Of a stretch of 64,000 nt of DNA, positions 50,592 to 59,413 are shown in pieces. The stretch is from Paraburkholderia fungorum (GTDB lineage Bacteria; Pseudomonadota; Gammaproteobacteria; Burkholderiales; Burkholderiaceae), in NCBI RefSeq assembly GCF_902833645.1, contig NZ_CADFGE010000001.1, positions 806,001 to 870,000 on the forward strand. The letters run 5' to 3'. Made by a program: the position numbers and the translations under genes. Each line of letters starts with the position of its first letter. The first letter of the stretch is position 1. The notes under the pieces are model-generated. The model was given only the letters and a program-made list of their open reading frames with translations. It searched no databases and was not told the DNA's origin.

Positions 50592-52370
50592 TTACGCGGG
50601 TTGCGGCGCCGTACCTGCCCCTGCACCGGGCGACAGACGCGTCGCCAGTTGTGCGGCGTAGCGCTGGGCGGCGTCACCCACTACGATATGGAACGTGTCG
50701 GCCGAAACCCACGCCGTGTCGAGCGTAGCGAGACGTTGACGATCAACCGCCGACGGATCGCGAACCACGATCCGCAGACGCGTTGCCGCCACCGCATCCA
50801 GCGACACCACGTTGCCCGCGCCGCCGAATACGGCGAGCCAACGCATCGGGTCCGGATCGAGCGCACCGCTCAGGGCACCGCTTGCAGCCGCGACCGGAGC
50901 CGCAGCAACAGCAGGCGCGGCCGCAACCGCCGGCTTCACCGCAGCACCGCCGCCTTGCGCAATCACCGTGCGAATTTCATCGGCGATGATGTCCGCTTCC
51001 GGTCCGATAATCACCTGCACGTTGGTCGCACCGCGCTTGAGCACGCCGCGCGCGCCGATCGTCTTCAGCTCGCTTTCCGAGACCTTGTTGGCATCGACCA
51101 CCGACAGACGCAGACGCGTCGTGCAGGCATCCACCACAGAAAGATTGGACGCACCACCCAGCGCAGCGATATAACGCTGCGCACGCGGCACCGCGGCGCC
51201 CGCAACCGGCGACACAAAACCGCCAGCCTCGAACGACTCGATCTGTTCTTCTTCCGCGGCGGGTTCACGGCCCGGCGTCGCCATATTGAACTTGCGGATG
51301 AAGAAGCGGAACAGCCCGTAGTACACCACCGCGTACACAACGCCGAGCGGAATCGCCCACCAGCCCTTGGTCGACAGGCCGTAGTTCAGCACGTAGTCGA
51401 TAAAGCCAGCCGAGAAGGTGAAGCCGAGGTGAATCCCGAGTGCCGAACAGATTGCCAGCGACAAGCCCGTCAGCACCGCATGGATCGCATACAGCACCGG
51501 TGCGAGGAACATGAAGCTGAATTCGATCGGCTCGGTCACGCCCGTCAGGAACGAGGTGAGCGCCATCGATGCGAGCAGGCCGAACACCATCGCGCGGCGC
51601 TCTTTCGGTGCCTCGTGATACATCGCGAGACACGCGGCCGGCAGACCGAACATCATGACCGGGAAGAAGCCCGTCATGAACGTGCCCGCAGTCGGGTCGC
51701 CCGCGAAGAAGCGATGCAAATCGCCCGTCACCGGCGCACCGCCCGGCGGCGTGAAGGTGCCGAACACGAACCAGGTCAGCGAATTGAGGATGTGATGCAG
51801 CCCCGTGACGAGCAGCAAACGGTTCAGCACACCGAACACGAACGCGCCGAGCGCACCCGCGGTAGTCAGCCAGTGACCGGCCGTGTCGATCACGCCTTGC
51901 ACCGGCTGCCATACGTAGCCGAACACAATGCCGATCACCAGACAGACCACGCCGGTGACAATCGGCACGAAGCGTTTCCCTCCGAAGAATGCGAGGTAAT
52001 CGGGCAGCTTGATGTCCTTGTACCTGTTGTACAGCAAGCCCGCGACGATACCCGCCACGATCCCGGACAACACGCCCATGTTGAGCTTGTCGTTGATGTC
52101 CTTCATCACCGCGATTTCGATCAGATAACCGATCGCACCCGCGAGACCCGCCACGCCGTTGTTGTCTTTCGCGAAGCCGACCGCCACGCCGATTGCGAAC
52201 AGCAACGGCAAGTTGTCGAAGATCGCGCCGCCGGCGTCGGCGATCATCTTGATGTTGAACACATCGGGCTGGCCCAATCGCAGCAGCAAGCCGGCAACCG
52301 GCAGCACCGCAATCGGCAGCATCAGCGCCCGGCCCAGGCGCTGAATCTTCAGAAACGGATTCCCATCCAT
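50592..52370 (-). CDS. nagE: PTS N-acetylglucosamine EIIC-EIIB transporter with extra EIIB-like domain
   Basis: Imports and phosphorylates N-acetylglucosamine. 592 residues. EIIC domain of about 10 helices (residues 8-370), a first EIIB domain with the phosphorylated Cys in DACTTRLRL (Cys 416), an Ala/Pro linker, and a second EIIB-like domain (about 505-585) where the matching place reads DAVAATRLRI with no Cys. The start at 52368-52370 (MDGNPFLKIQ) has GGAGGTG before it; an ATG four codons earlier overlaps that site. EIIA is supplied by the fused protein upstream. Last gene of the nag operon. Confidence 0.92.
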   Translation of the reverse strand: MDGNPFLKIQRLGRALMLPIAVLPVAGLLLRLGQPDVFNIKMIADAGGAIFDNLPLLFAIGVAVGFAKDNNGVAGLAGAIGYLIEIAVMKDINDKLNMGVLSGIVAGIVAGLLYNRYKDIKLPDYLAFFGGKRFVPIVTGVVCLVIGIVFGYVWQPVQGVIDTAGHWLTTAGALGAFVFGVLNRLLLVTGLHHILNSLTWFVFGTFTPPGGAPVTGDLHRFFAGDPTAGTFMTGFFPVMMFGLPAACLAMYHEAPKERRAMVFGLLASMALTSFLTGVTEPIEFSFMFLAPVLYAIHAVLTGLSLAICSALGIHLGFTFSAGFIDYVLNYGLSTKGWWAIPLGVVYAVVYYGLFRFFIRKFNMATPGREPAAEEEQIESFEAGGFVSPVAGAAVPRAQRYIAALGGASNLSVVDACTTRLRLSVVDANKVSESELKTIGARGVLKRGATNVQVIIGPEADIIADEIRTVIAQGGGAAVKPAVAAAPAVAAAPVAAASGALSGALDPDPMRWLAVFGGAGNVVSLDAVAATRLRIVVRDPSAVDRQRLATLDTAWVSADTFHIVVGDAAQRYAAQLATRLSPGAGAGTAPQPA

Positions 52371-52467
52371 TGACACCTCCAATCCTTGTCTCGTTGTCGA
52401 CTGTCGTCGTTGAGTTTTGTAGCGTTACGTCCTGACAATGCGAAGCTGGTTGCGGACTGTGTGGGGT

Positions 52468-55059
52468 TCAGTCCAAAGGCCAGGTTTCGCGACTCACTGC
52501 TCTTACCGCCTGCGCCGATTCGAGCGCCAGGGCATCCTGGGCGCGTTGGCGGCACAGCTGATAATCGAGGTTGCGCACGCGCGCCTTGATGCCCGGCACC
52601 GACACCGGGTCAACCGAAAGCTCGGTCACGCCGAGGCCAACGAGCAGCGGCATGGCAACGGGATCGCCCGCCAGTGCGCCGCATACGCCGACCCATTTGC
52701 CATGCTTGTTAGCGCCCTGCACGGTCGCTGCGATCAAACGCAGCACCGCCGGATGCAAACCGTCCGCCTGAGCGGCGAGGTCGGCCTGGCAGCGATCCAT
52801 GGCAAGCGTGTATTGCGTCAGATCGTTGGTGCCGATCGAGAGGAAATCCGCATGCTGCGACAGTTGATCGGCGAGCAACGCGGCCGACGGCACTTCGATC
52901 ATCACGCCAACTTCGATCGGTTCCGTACGGCCCGCTTCACGGGCGAATTCGTCGATGCGCTTGCGGATGCGGATCAGCTCGCCCACATCGGTCACCATCG
53001 GCAGCAGGATGCGCACGGCGCCGAGCGGCTGCACCGCCAGCAGACCGCGCAACTGGTCGTCGAGCAGATCCGGGCGCACCTGTGCGAGGCGGATGCCGCG
53101 CAGTCCAAGCGCCGGATTCGGTTCGGGCGGCAGCGTCAGATAGTCGACTTCCTTGTCCGCGCCGACGTCCAGCGTGCGAATGATCGCGGTGCGGCCGCTC
53201 AATGCATCGACGATGGCCTGGTAGCTCTGGCGATGTTCGTCCGTGGTCGGCGCGGCGGCGCGATGAATAAACAGCAGTTCGGTGCGCAGCAGACCGACGG
53301 AATCGGCACCGTTTTCGACGGCGGTTTTTGCGTCGTCGAGCGTGGCGATGTTGGCGGCGACTTCGATCGCGCGGCCGTCCGCAGTGACCGCGGCTTGTTG
53401 CGACGTGCGGCGATTCGCTTCGCGCATGCCGGCCAGGCGGCTACGTTCAAGACGGGCGCGTTCGACATCGAGTTCGGTCGGAGCAAATTCGAGGCGGCCG
53501 GTCGTGGCGTTTACCACGACCTGCGTACCTTCAGGGATCGCACGCAATGCATCGCCGACCGCCACCAGCGCCGGAATGCCGGCCTGACGCGCAAGAATCG
53601 CCGCATGCGAGGTCGCTCCGCCGCGCGCCATCACGAGCGCCGTGACGCGTGAACGATCCAGCGTGGAAAGATCGGAAGGCGTGAACTCTTCAGCCGCCAG
53701 CACCGCTTCGTCCGGCAGCGTGCGCGCCGCCGCATTCGTATAACCGAGCGCGCGCAATACGCGTTTTTCGATGTCGCGCAGATCGGCGGCACGTTCCGCG
53801 AGCAACGCGTCTTCGATATTCGTCAGGATCGCGATCTGTGCACGGATCGCTTCGCGCCACGCAAAACCGGCGCTCTTGCCGAGACTGATCAGATCGCGCG
53901 CGGCGTCGACCAGGGTCGGATCTTCGAGCAGCACACGATGTACGGCGAAGATACCCGCCTCACCTACCGCGCCACGCTGCGAAGCATCGCGCACGGTAGT
54001 GCCGAGGTCGGCGTCGACAGTGGCAATCGCCTTATCGAGCAGACGGCTTTCAGCCGCCGACGTGCCATTCGCCTTTTCCGGCGGATCGATATCCGCATCG
54101 TCCCAACGCACCAGCTTGCCGACCGCAACGCCCGGCGCCGCGCACACGCCCGCGAGCGTATTCGGCGCGAGCGTTTCACCCGCTGCGTGGGCAACGGCTT
54201 GCGGCGCCGGCGAGCTTTGACGTGCCGGCTTTTCTTCGACTTCGCCGTGCGCTTCACGTGTCAATTCGTGGGCGATCGCTTCGATCGCGGCTTTGGCTTG
54301 CGGACCGACGCCGAGCAACTCGACCGTCGCGCCTTCGCCCGCGCCAAGACTGAGCAGGCCAACCACGCTCTCGATTGCCCCCTTGCGCCCTTCGTAACGC
54401 ACTTCGACACGCGCATCGAAACCGCGCGCCGCTTCACGAGCGCGTGCGGCAGGCCGTGCGTGCAGGCCGCCTGCGTGAATCAGCGTGACTTGCTGACGGG
54501 CCTCTTCGGTCACGTTGGTCGCACTGGCCTCGCGCGATGCCTGCGCCGCCTCTCCACCGCGAGCACGCAGCACCAGCAGCGGCGTTTCGCCGGCTTTCAG
54601 CATGCCGCCCGGCGCCCGCTCGACGATTTCGAACGCATCCGAATTGGCGATCGCGATGACCGAGACGAGGCTCGGCGCGTTCAGCGCAACCCGGTCCTGA
54701 TCGAATTCGATCAGGATGTCGCCAGCGCGCACGGTTGCGCCTTGCGCGACCATCGGCGCGAAACCCTGGCCATTCAGCTCGACTGTGTCGATGCCGATGT
54801 GCAGCAGAATCTCCACGCCTTCGGCTGTCGCGAGCGTGACCGCGTGGCCGGTGCGTGCCAGATGGGTGATCGTGCCGTCGCACGGCGCGACGAGTCGCCC
54901 CTCGAGCGGATCGATGCCGATGCCATCGCCGAACATGCCGCCCGAAAACACAGGGTCGGGCACATTCGCCAGCGGCACGACCGGACCGGTCATCGGCGCG
55001 AGCAAAACAATTTGGCCTTCAGAATGGCTGATCAAGCGGGACTCCTCGACACGTCGCAT
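52468..55059 (-). CDS. Fused EIIA-HPr-EI phosphotransferase protein
   Basis: Complete phosphoryl chain of the nag PTS in one 863-residue protein. Domains: EIIA of the glucose type (about 1-165, active His in VEILLHIGIDTVELNG near residue 90), HPr (about 188-275, HAGGLHARPAA with His 200), and EI (about 300-863, GGATSHAAILARQ with its His near residue 475, then the PEP-binding barrel ending with CGALAGDPVA). Ser 231 lies exactly 31 residues after His 200, the HPr Ser46 place. It sits between nagB-II and nagE on the same strand. Confidence 0.94.
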   Translation of the reverse strand: MRRVEESRLISHSEGQIVLLAPMTGPVVPLANVPDPVFSGGMFGDGIGIDPLEGRLVAPCDGTITHLARTGHAVTLATAEGVEILLHIGIDTVELNGQGFAPMVAQGATVRAGDILIEFDQDRVALNAPSLVSVIAIANSDAFEIVERAPGGMLKAGETPLLVLRARGGEAAQASREASATNVTEEARQQVTLIHAGGLHARPAARAREAARGFDARVEVRYEGRKGAIESVVGLLSLGAGEGATVELLGVGPQAKAAIEAIAHELTREAHGEVEEKPARQSSPAPQAVAHAAGETLAPNTLAGVCAAPGVAVGKLVRWDDADIDPPEKANGTSAAESRLLDKAIATVDADLGTTVRDASQRGAVGEAGIFAVHRVLLEDPTLVDAARDLISLGKSAGFAWREAIRAQIAILTNIEDALLAERAADLRDIEKRVLRALGYTNAAARTLPDEAVLAAEEFTPSDLSTLDRSRVTALVMARGGATSHAAILARQAGIPALVAVGDALRAIPEGTQVVVNATTGRLEFAPTELDVERARLERSRLAGMREANRRTSQQAAVTADGRAIEVAANIATLDDAKTAVENGADSVGLLRTELLFIHRAAAPTTDEHRQSYQAIVDALSGRTAIIRTLDVGADKEVDYLTLPPEPNPALGLRGIRLAQVRPDLLDDQLRGLLAVQPLGAVRILLPMVTDVGELIRIRKRIDEFAREAGRTEPIEVGVMIEVPSAALLADQLSQHADFLSIGTNDLTQYTLAMDRCQADLAAQADGLHPAVLRLIAATVQGANKHGKWVGVCGALAGDPVAMPLLVGLGVTELSVDPVSVPGIKARVRNLDYQLCRQRAQDALALESAQAVRAVSRETWPLD

Positions 55060-55070
55060 CTGATTTCTCG

Positions 55071-56087
55071 TCAGTGAGTTTCGGTGACTTTGTTGAGATG
55101 GCGTGGCGCGTCAGGATTGCGCCCGCGTGCGGCGGCAAGGCCGGCAGCCATCACATAAAAGGACAGGATCGCGGCGATCGGATCGAGCGCCGCATGAGCG
55201 GTGGTGGCAAGCGGCAGCGTTGCTTCGGGCACGTCGCCCGGTGCTGCGAGCAGCACGCGCGCGCCGCGCGCCTGCATGTCGCGCGCGAGTTGCAGCAGGC
55301 CGGCCTGTTCAGGGCCGCGCGGTGCGAACACCAGCAGCGGATAGTCGCGGTCGATCAGTTCCATCGGACCGTGGCGCACTTCGGCGCTCGAAAACGCTTC
55401 AGCCTGAATGCCGGACGTCTCTTTCAATTTCAGCGCGGCTTCCTGCGCAATCGCGAGACCCAGACCACGACCGATCACGATCATGCGTTCGATGCCGCGC
55501 AGTTCGTCCACGGCTTTCGACCAGTCGAGCTTGCCGGCGCTCTGAAGCGCGTCCGGCAACGTGTTCAACGCGCCAAGCAACGCGTCGTCCTTCTGCCAGT
55601 GAGCGACCAGTTGCGCGGAGATCGACAGCATGGCGATATAGCTCTTGGTTGCCGCGACGCTCAGTTCCGGGCCGGCCATGAGCGGCAGGTGGAATTCGCA
55701 TGCGTCCGCCAGCGGCGAGTCCGGCGCGTTCACCGCAGCGACCGTCAACGCACCGGCCTTGCGCAGCGCTTCCATCGTGCCGACCAGATCCGGGCTCTTG
55801 CCTGACTGCGAGAACGCCAGCGCGAGCTGATCGCGTACCTGCAGCGGCGCTTGCTGGAGCGTCGCAACCGACATCGGCAGCGACGCGACCGGCACGCCGA
55901 GGCGGCTCATCGTCAGGCTTGCGAAGTAACTCGCCGCGTGATCCGAACTGCCGCGCGCGACCGTCAGCGCGACATGACGCGGTTGCTGGGCGAGCTTCGC
56001 TGCCAGCGCCTCGACGCGCGAGGTGTCCGCGAGCTGCGCGGCGACCGTTTCAGCGGACGCCAGCGCCTCTTTAAGCATATTCGACAA
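55071..56087 (-). CDS. nagB-II: SIS-domain glucosamine-6-phosphate deaminase (NagB-II type)
   Basis: Converts glucosamine-6-phosphate to fructose-6-phosphate and ammonia using two SIS domains like the isomerase half of GlmS. 338 residues. First SIS with TVARGSSDHAASYFA and AFSQSGKSPD, second with IVIGRGLGLAIAQEAALKLK; ETSGIQAEAFSSAEVRHGP is the active-site stretch. Two possible starts: TTG at 56087 with GGAG six bases before it, or ATG at 56078; both overlap the nagA stop. Confidence 0.9.
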   Translation of the reverse strand: MSNMLKEALASAETVAAQLADTSRVEALAAKLAQQPRHVALTVARGSSDHAASYFASLTMSRLGVPVASLPMSVATLQQAPLQVRDQLALAFSQSGKSPDLVGTMEALRKAGALTVAAVNAPDSPLADACEFHLPLMAGPELSVAATKSYIAMLSISAQLVAHWQKDDALLGALNTLPDALQSAGKLDWSKAVDELRGIERMIVIGRGLGLAIAQEAALKLKETSGIQAEAFSSAEVRHGPMELIDRDYPLLVFAPRGPEQAGLLQLARDMQARGARVLLAAPGDVPEATLPLATTAHAALDPIAAILSFYVMAAGLAAARGRNPDAPRHLNKVTETH

Positions 56088-57174
56088 TTGATTCTCCTTC
56101 GACGTATGTCGCGGTCAACGCCAGTTCACGATCGAACACGACCACATCGGCCCACGCGCCGCGTGCAATGCGGCCGCGGTCTTCGATGCCGAGGTAGTCG
56201 GCGGCATAGCGCGACAAACGGTTTGAAACATCGGCGATCGGCAAGCCGATCGATACGAGATTGCGCAGCGCCTGATCCATCGTCAGGGTGCTGCCAGCGA
56301 GTGTGCCGTCGGCAAGACGCACACCGCCGAGGCACTTCGTCACATGCTGGCTGCCGAGGCGGTATTCGCCGTCGGGCATGCCGGTGGCCGAAGTGCTGTC
56401 AGTCACCACGTAGAGACGGGGAATCGCGCGCAACGCGGCGCGGATCGCGCCCGGATGAACGTGCAGCAAGTCGGGAATGATTTCGGCGAATTCAGCGTGC
56501 GCGAGCGCGGCGCCGACGAGGCCCGGGTTACGGTGATGCAGCGGCGACATCGCGTTGAACAGGTGCGTGAAACCGCATGCGCCGTGCTTGAGCGCGGCGA
56601 CGGCGTCGTCGTACGTGCCGAGTGAATGGCCGAGTTGCACGCGCACACCACGCGCCGCCATCTCGGAAATAATCTCCATATGGCCGGCGATCTCCGGCGC
56701 CAGCGTGACCACACGAATCGGCGCGATCGACAGATACTTCAGCACTTCGTCCATCACCGCGGACACGGCGGCGTCCGGCTGCGCGCCGAGTTTGCCCGGG
56801 TTGATATACGGACCTTCAAGATGGACGCCGAGCACGCGCGCGCCGCCCGGTGTGCGAATCCGCGCGTTGTTGCCCAAGCCCGCGACGACATTCATCAGCT
56901 CGGCGCGCGGCGCGGTCATCGTGGTGGCGAGCAGGCTGGTCGTACCGTAACGCGCATGCGTGCGGGTGATGGTTTCGATCGCGTCGCCGCCTTCCATCAC
57001 GTCGGAACCGCCGCCGCCATGCACGTGCAGATCGATGAAGCCAGGCAGGATGTACGGCGCGTCGTTCTTCGCCGGATCGGTGCGTTCGCCGGTCAGCGCC
57101 GTGATACGGCCGTTTTCGTATTCGAGCGTGCCGTGAATCCACCCATCGGTGGTGAGTATGTTTCCGGTCAGCAT
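56071..57174 (-). CDS. nagA: N-acetylglucosamine-6-phosphate deacetylase
   Basis: Removes acetate from GlcNAc-6-P, giving glucosamine-6-phosphate. 367 residues. Metal/substrate motifs FIDLHVHGGGGSD (about 52-64) and GVHLEGPYINPGKLGAQ, and FTHLFNAMSPLHHRNPG near 205-220. Start at 57172-57174 (MLTGNILTTDG); the longer frame to 57279 is not family-like. Followed by overlapping nagB-II. Confidence 0.96.
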   Translation of the reverse strand: MLTGNILTTDGWIHGTLEYENGRITALTGERTDPAKNDAPYILPGFIDLHVHGGGGSDVMEGGDAIETITRTHARYGTTSLLATTMTAPRAELMNVVAGLGNNARIRTPGGARVLGVHLEGPYINPGKLGAQPDAAVSAVMDEVLKYLSIAPIRVVTLAPEIAGHMEIISEMAARGVRVQLGHSLGTYDDAVAALKHGACGFTHLFNAMSPLHHRNPGLVGAALAHAEFAEIIPDLLHVHPGAIRAALRAIPRLYVVTDSTSATGMPDGEYRLGSQHVTKCLGGVRLADGTLAGSTLTMDQALRNLVSIGLPIADVSNRLSRYAADYLGIEDRGRIARGAWADVVVFDRELALTATYVEGESIVEYA

Positions 57175-57284
57175 GAGTCTCTCTGGTGAGGCGTAATGCG
57201 GGGTGCGACTGAAATGCGCTCGATGGCGCCGCGCATGACAGCGAGCCGCGCGGCCTGCTCGCATGCGCCGGTCAGGCACATCGA

Positions 57285-58019
57285 TCAGGTGCGCAATTCA
57301 GCGACAAAATCGTAGTAATCGTCGCGGCAATAGGTGTCAGTCAATTCGATCGCACGCTGGTCCGCGCTATACCCGATACGGGTGATGACCAGCAGCGCCG
57401 AACGCGGTTCAATATCCATCAACGCGGCGATCTCGCTCGAGGCGTTGACCGCGCGAAAGTGCTGCAAGGCGCGCACGATCGCGGCGCCGCGTTGTTCGAG
57501 ATAGCTGTAAAGCGACACGCCGATCGCCTGCGGATCGGGCACGATCGCGGCGGGCAGCGCCGAATGCTCGACAGCCATGACGATGCCGTCCGCGCGCCGC
57601 AGGCGCCGCAAGCTCGTCACCGCCGCGCCGGGCGACAGGCCGAGGTGCACCAGCTCATCACGGTTGGCGGCGCGGATGTCGCGCTCGAGCCACACCGAGT
57701 CAGGCCGGAAGCCGCGTTGCTGCATCTTCTTCGTGAAACCGGTGAGCCGCGACAGCGGATCTTCGACACGCGGCGTAATGAAGCTGCCCGCGCCTCGCGC
57801 CCGCCGGATCAGGCCCTGCTCGACCAGCAACTCGATTGCCTTGCGCGCGGTGATGCGCGACACGCCGATCGCGTCCGAGAGCGTGCGCTCCGACGGCAGC
57901 GCCTCCCCAGCCGACCACACGCCGCAGTGGATCGCTGTCGCCAGATTGCGCGCGAGCTGCAGATAGAGTGGCGTGACGTTGCGAGCGTCAGGCATCAGTG
58001 CGGACCAACGAGTTTCCAT
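57285..58019 (-). CDS. nagR: GntR-family regulator of N-acetylglucosamine use (NagR/DasR-like)
   Basis: 244-residue HutC-subfamily repressor: winged HTH (about 20-85, LPSERTLSDAIGVSRITARK, GLIRRARGAGSFI) and UTRA effector domain (about 100-240). The likely effector is GlcNAc-6-P or GlcN-6-P. First gene of the operon, with its operator-like palindrome in the promoter, suggesting autoregulation. 110 bases separate it from nagA. Confidence 0.9.
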   Translation of the reverse strand: METRWSALMPDARNVTPLYLQLARNLATAIHCGVWSAGEALPSERTLSDAIGVSRITARKAIELLVEQGLIRRARGAGSFITPRVEDPLSRLTGFTKKMQQRGFRPDSVWLERDIRAANRDELVHLGLSPGAAVTSLRRLRRADGIVMAVEHSALPAAIVPDPQAIGVSLYSYLEQRGAAIVRALQHFRAVNASSEIAALMDIEPRSALLVITRIGYSADQRAIELTDTYCRDDYYDFVAELRT

Positions 58020-58069
58020 GGGGCTCCGGCGGTCGTCTCGAAGAATGCGGCCTACGAAAATGAGAGCCC

Positions 58070-58106
58070 ATTATATAACCAACATAATACCAGTCAATCA
58101 ACTGGT
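58070..58106 (-). promoter_or_regulatory. Promoter and palindromic operator of the nag operon
   Basis: On the minus strand: -35 TTGACT (58092-58097), 16-base spacer, perfect -10 TATAAT (58070-58075). The palindrome ACCAGT-CAATCA-ACTGGT (58089-58106) covers the -35, as expected for a GntR/HutC operator that blocks polymerase. Confidence 0.75.
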
Positions 58107-58390
58107 CCCATGCCGGTACGAATTGGCGGAAAGCCTTGCTGGGTCGGCGCTAGAAGGCGATTTTCGTGCTCTGGAGGGTCGTTTACAGGGATCGGGATTT
58201 ACCCGTATTCGAGATGCGCGGCGTATCCAGCAGGCCCATTGGTCCTCTATCGGGTCAAACGACATACCCTGAGAACGATACCTGTGTGATACCACTTTGG
58301 TGTAGCCTTCGGCCGTGCGGCTTTTTTAATGAGATGCCTTCCAATATAGTGCTGGGTAGCAAGCCACAAAAACTCCCCGGGGAGCAGCAT
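58107..58390 (+). other. Divergent intergenic region, nag operon side to MarR-GNAT gene
   Basis: About 280 bases without a supported gene. A weak hairpin with six T (AGCC...GGCT-TTTTTT, about 58304-58328) lies in front of the MarR-GNAT gene. A -10-like TATAGT is at 58345-58350. No operator of clear symmetry was found here. Confidence 0.35.
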
Positions 58391-59317
58391 TTGACAGATT
58401 CCGAGGCGCTGCGGCGTGCTCAGGCCGTCCGCCATTTCAACCGCTTCTATACCCAGCACATCGGTGCCCTGCACGAGCATCTGGCTAAAAGCGCCTTCTC
58501 GCTGACGGAAGTACGCGTTCTGCATGAACTGTCCCGTGGACGCGCGCAGACGGCGTCGGTGCTCGGGCGCAATCTCGGCCTCGACAGCGGTTACCTCAGC
58601 CGCCTTCTGACCAGCTTCGAACGACGCGACCTGATTACGCGGCGCCCGTCCGACTCGGACGCGCGTCAGTCGCTCATTGCGCTCACCGACAACGGTCACG
58701 CGGCCTACGCGCCGCTCGATACCGCGGCCATCGAAGAGGTATCGACGCTGCTGAACGGCCTTACCGTGCTCTCGCAGGAACAGTTGATCACCTCGATGAA
58801 GGTGATCGAGCGGATGCTCGACCGCAAGCCGAAACACGATCTCGTAATCCTTCGACAACCCCGTGCCGGCGACTGCGGCTGGCTCGTGCATCGGCAGGCG
58901 CAGTGGTTCTCCGCGCAATACGGCTGGGATCAATCGTTCGAAGGCCTGCTGTCGCGGATCGTCGCCGATTACACGCAACGCCATGATCCGGTGCGCGAAA
59001 TGTGCTGGATCGCCGATCAGGACGGCATGGTGGTCGGCTCGGTGTGCATCGTCGGGGTCTCGACGACAGTGGCGGGCGTACGGCTCTTGTGGGTCGAACC
59101 GGACGTGCAGCGTCTTGGCATCGGCTCGCAGTTGATGAACGAATGCGTGCGGTTCGCCCGACGCGCGGGCTACACCAAACTCACGCTGACCACGGCCAGC
59201 ACGCTCGAGGAGCCAAGGCGGCTATGCGAGCGCGCCGGCTTCCAGCTCGCCTGCACGACAGCGGAGCGGCGCTTCGGCAAGGATCTGATGATCGAGCGGT
59301 GGGAGTTGGAGCTGTAG
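58391..59317 (+). CDS. MarR-type HTH / GNAT acetyltransferase fusion
   Basis: Two-domain protein: a MarR winged helix (about residues 1-145, HFNRFYTQHIGALHEHL, LDSGYLSRLLTSFERRDLI) joined to a GNAT N-acetyltransferase (about 155-308, LLWVEPDVQRLGIGSQLMNE with the acetyl-CoA loop). The fused family is common; substrates and operators are unknown. Start choice: TTG at 58391 has GGGGAG six bases before it and fits the family length (308 residues); ATG at 58334 (327 residues) is the alternative. Confidence 0.85.
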   Translation: MTDSEALRRAQAVRHFNRFYTQHIGALHEHLAKSAFSLTEVRVLHELSRGRAQTASVLGRNLGLDSGYLSRLLTSFERRDLITRRPSDSDARQSLIALTDNGHAAYAPLDTAAIEEVSTLLNGLTVLSQEQLITSMKVIERMLDRKPKHDLVILRQPRAGDCGWLVHRQAQWFSAQYGWDQSFEGLLSRIVADYTQRHDPVREMCWIADQDGMVVGSVCIVGVSTTVAGVRLLWVEPDVQRLGIGSQLMNECVRFARRAGYTKLTLTTASTLEEPRRLCERAGFQLACTTAERRFGKDLMIERWELEL

Positions 59318-59350
59318 CTTCGCCAAAGCATGCGCGACGCGAAAACAAAA

Positions 59351-59388
59351 AAAACGCCACGGCTTGCGACCGTGGCGTTTTCGTTTTC
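59351..59388. terminator. Bidirectional terminator between MarR-GNAT and metQ-like genes
   Basis: Stem AAAACGCCACGG / CCGTGGCGTTTT with a 7-base loop. The T run is long on the minus strand (eight T), so it mainly serves the metQ-like gene. Confidence 0.8.
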
Positions 59389-59413
59389 CAGCTTAGGATG
59401 AAAGGGGTGCCGC

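Noticed and set aside
50586..52373. 595-codon plus-strand open frame antisense to nagE
   Set aside because: Very Arg/His/Gln-rich shadow of the nagE coding strand; no recognisable fold.
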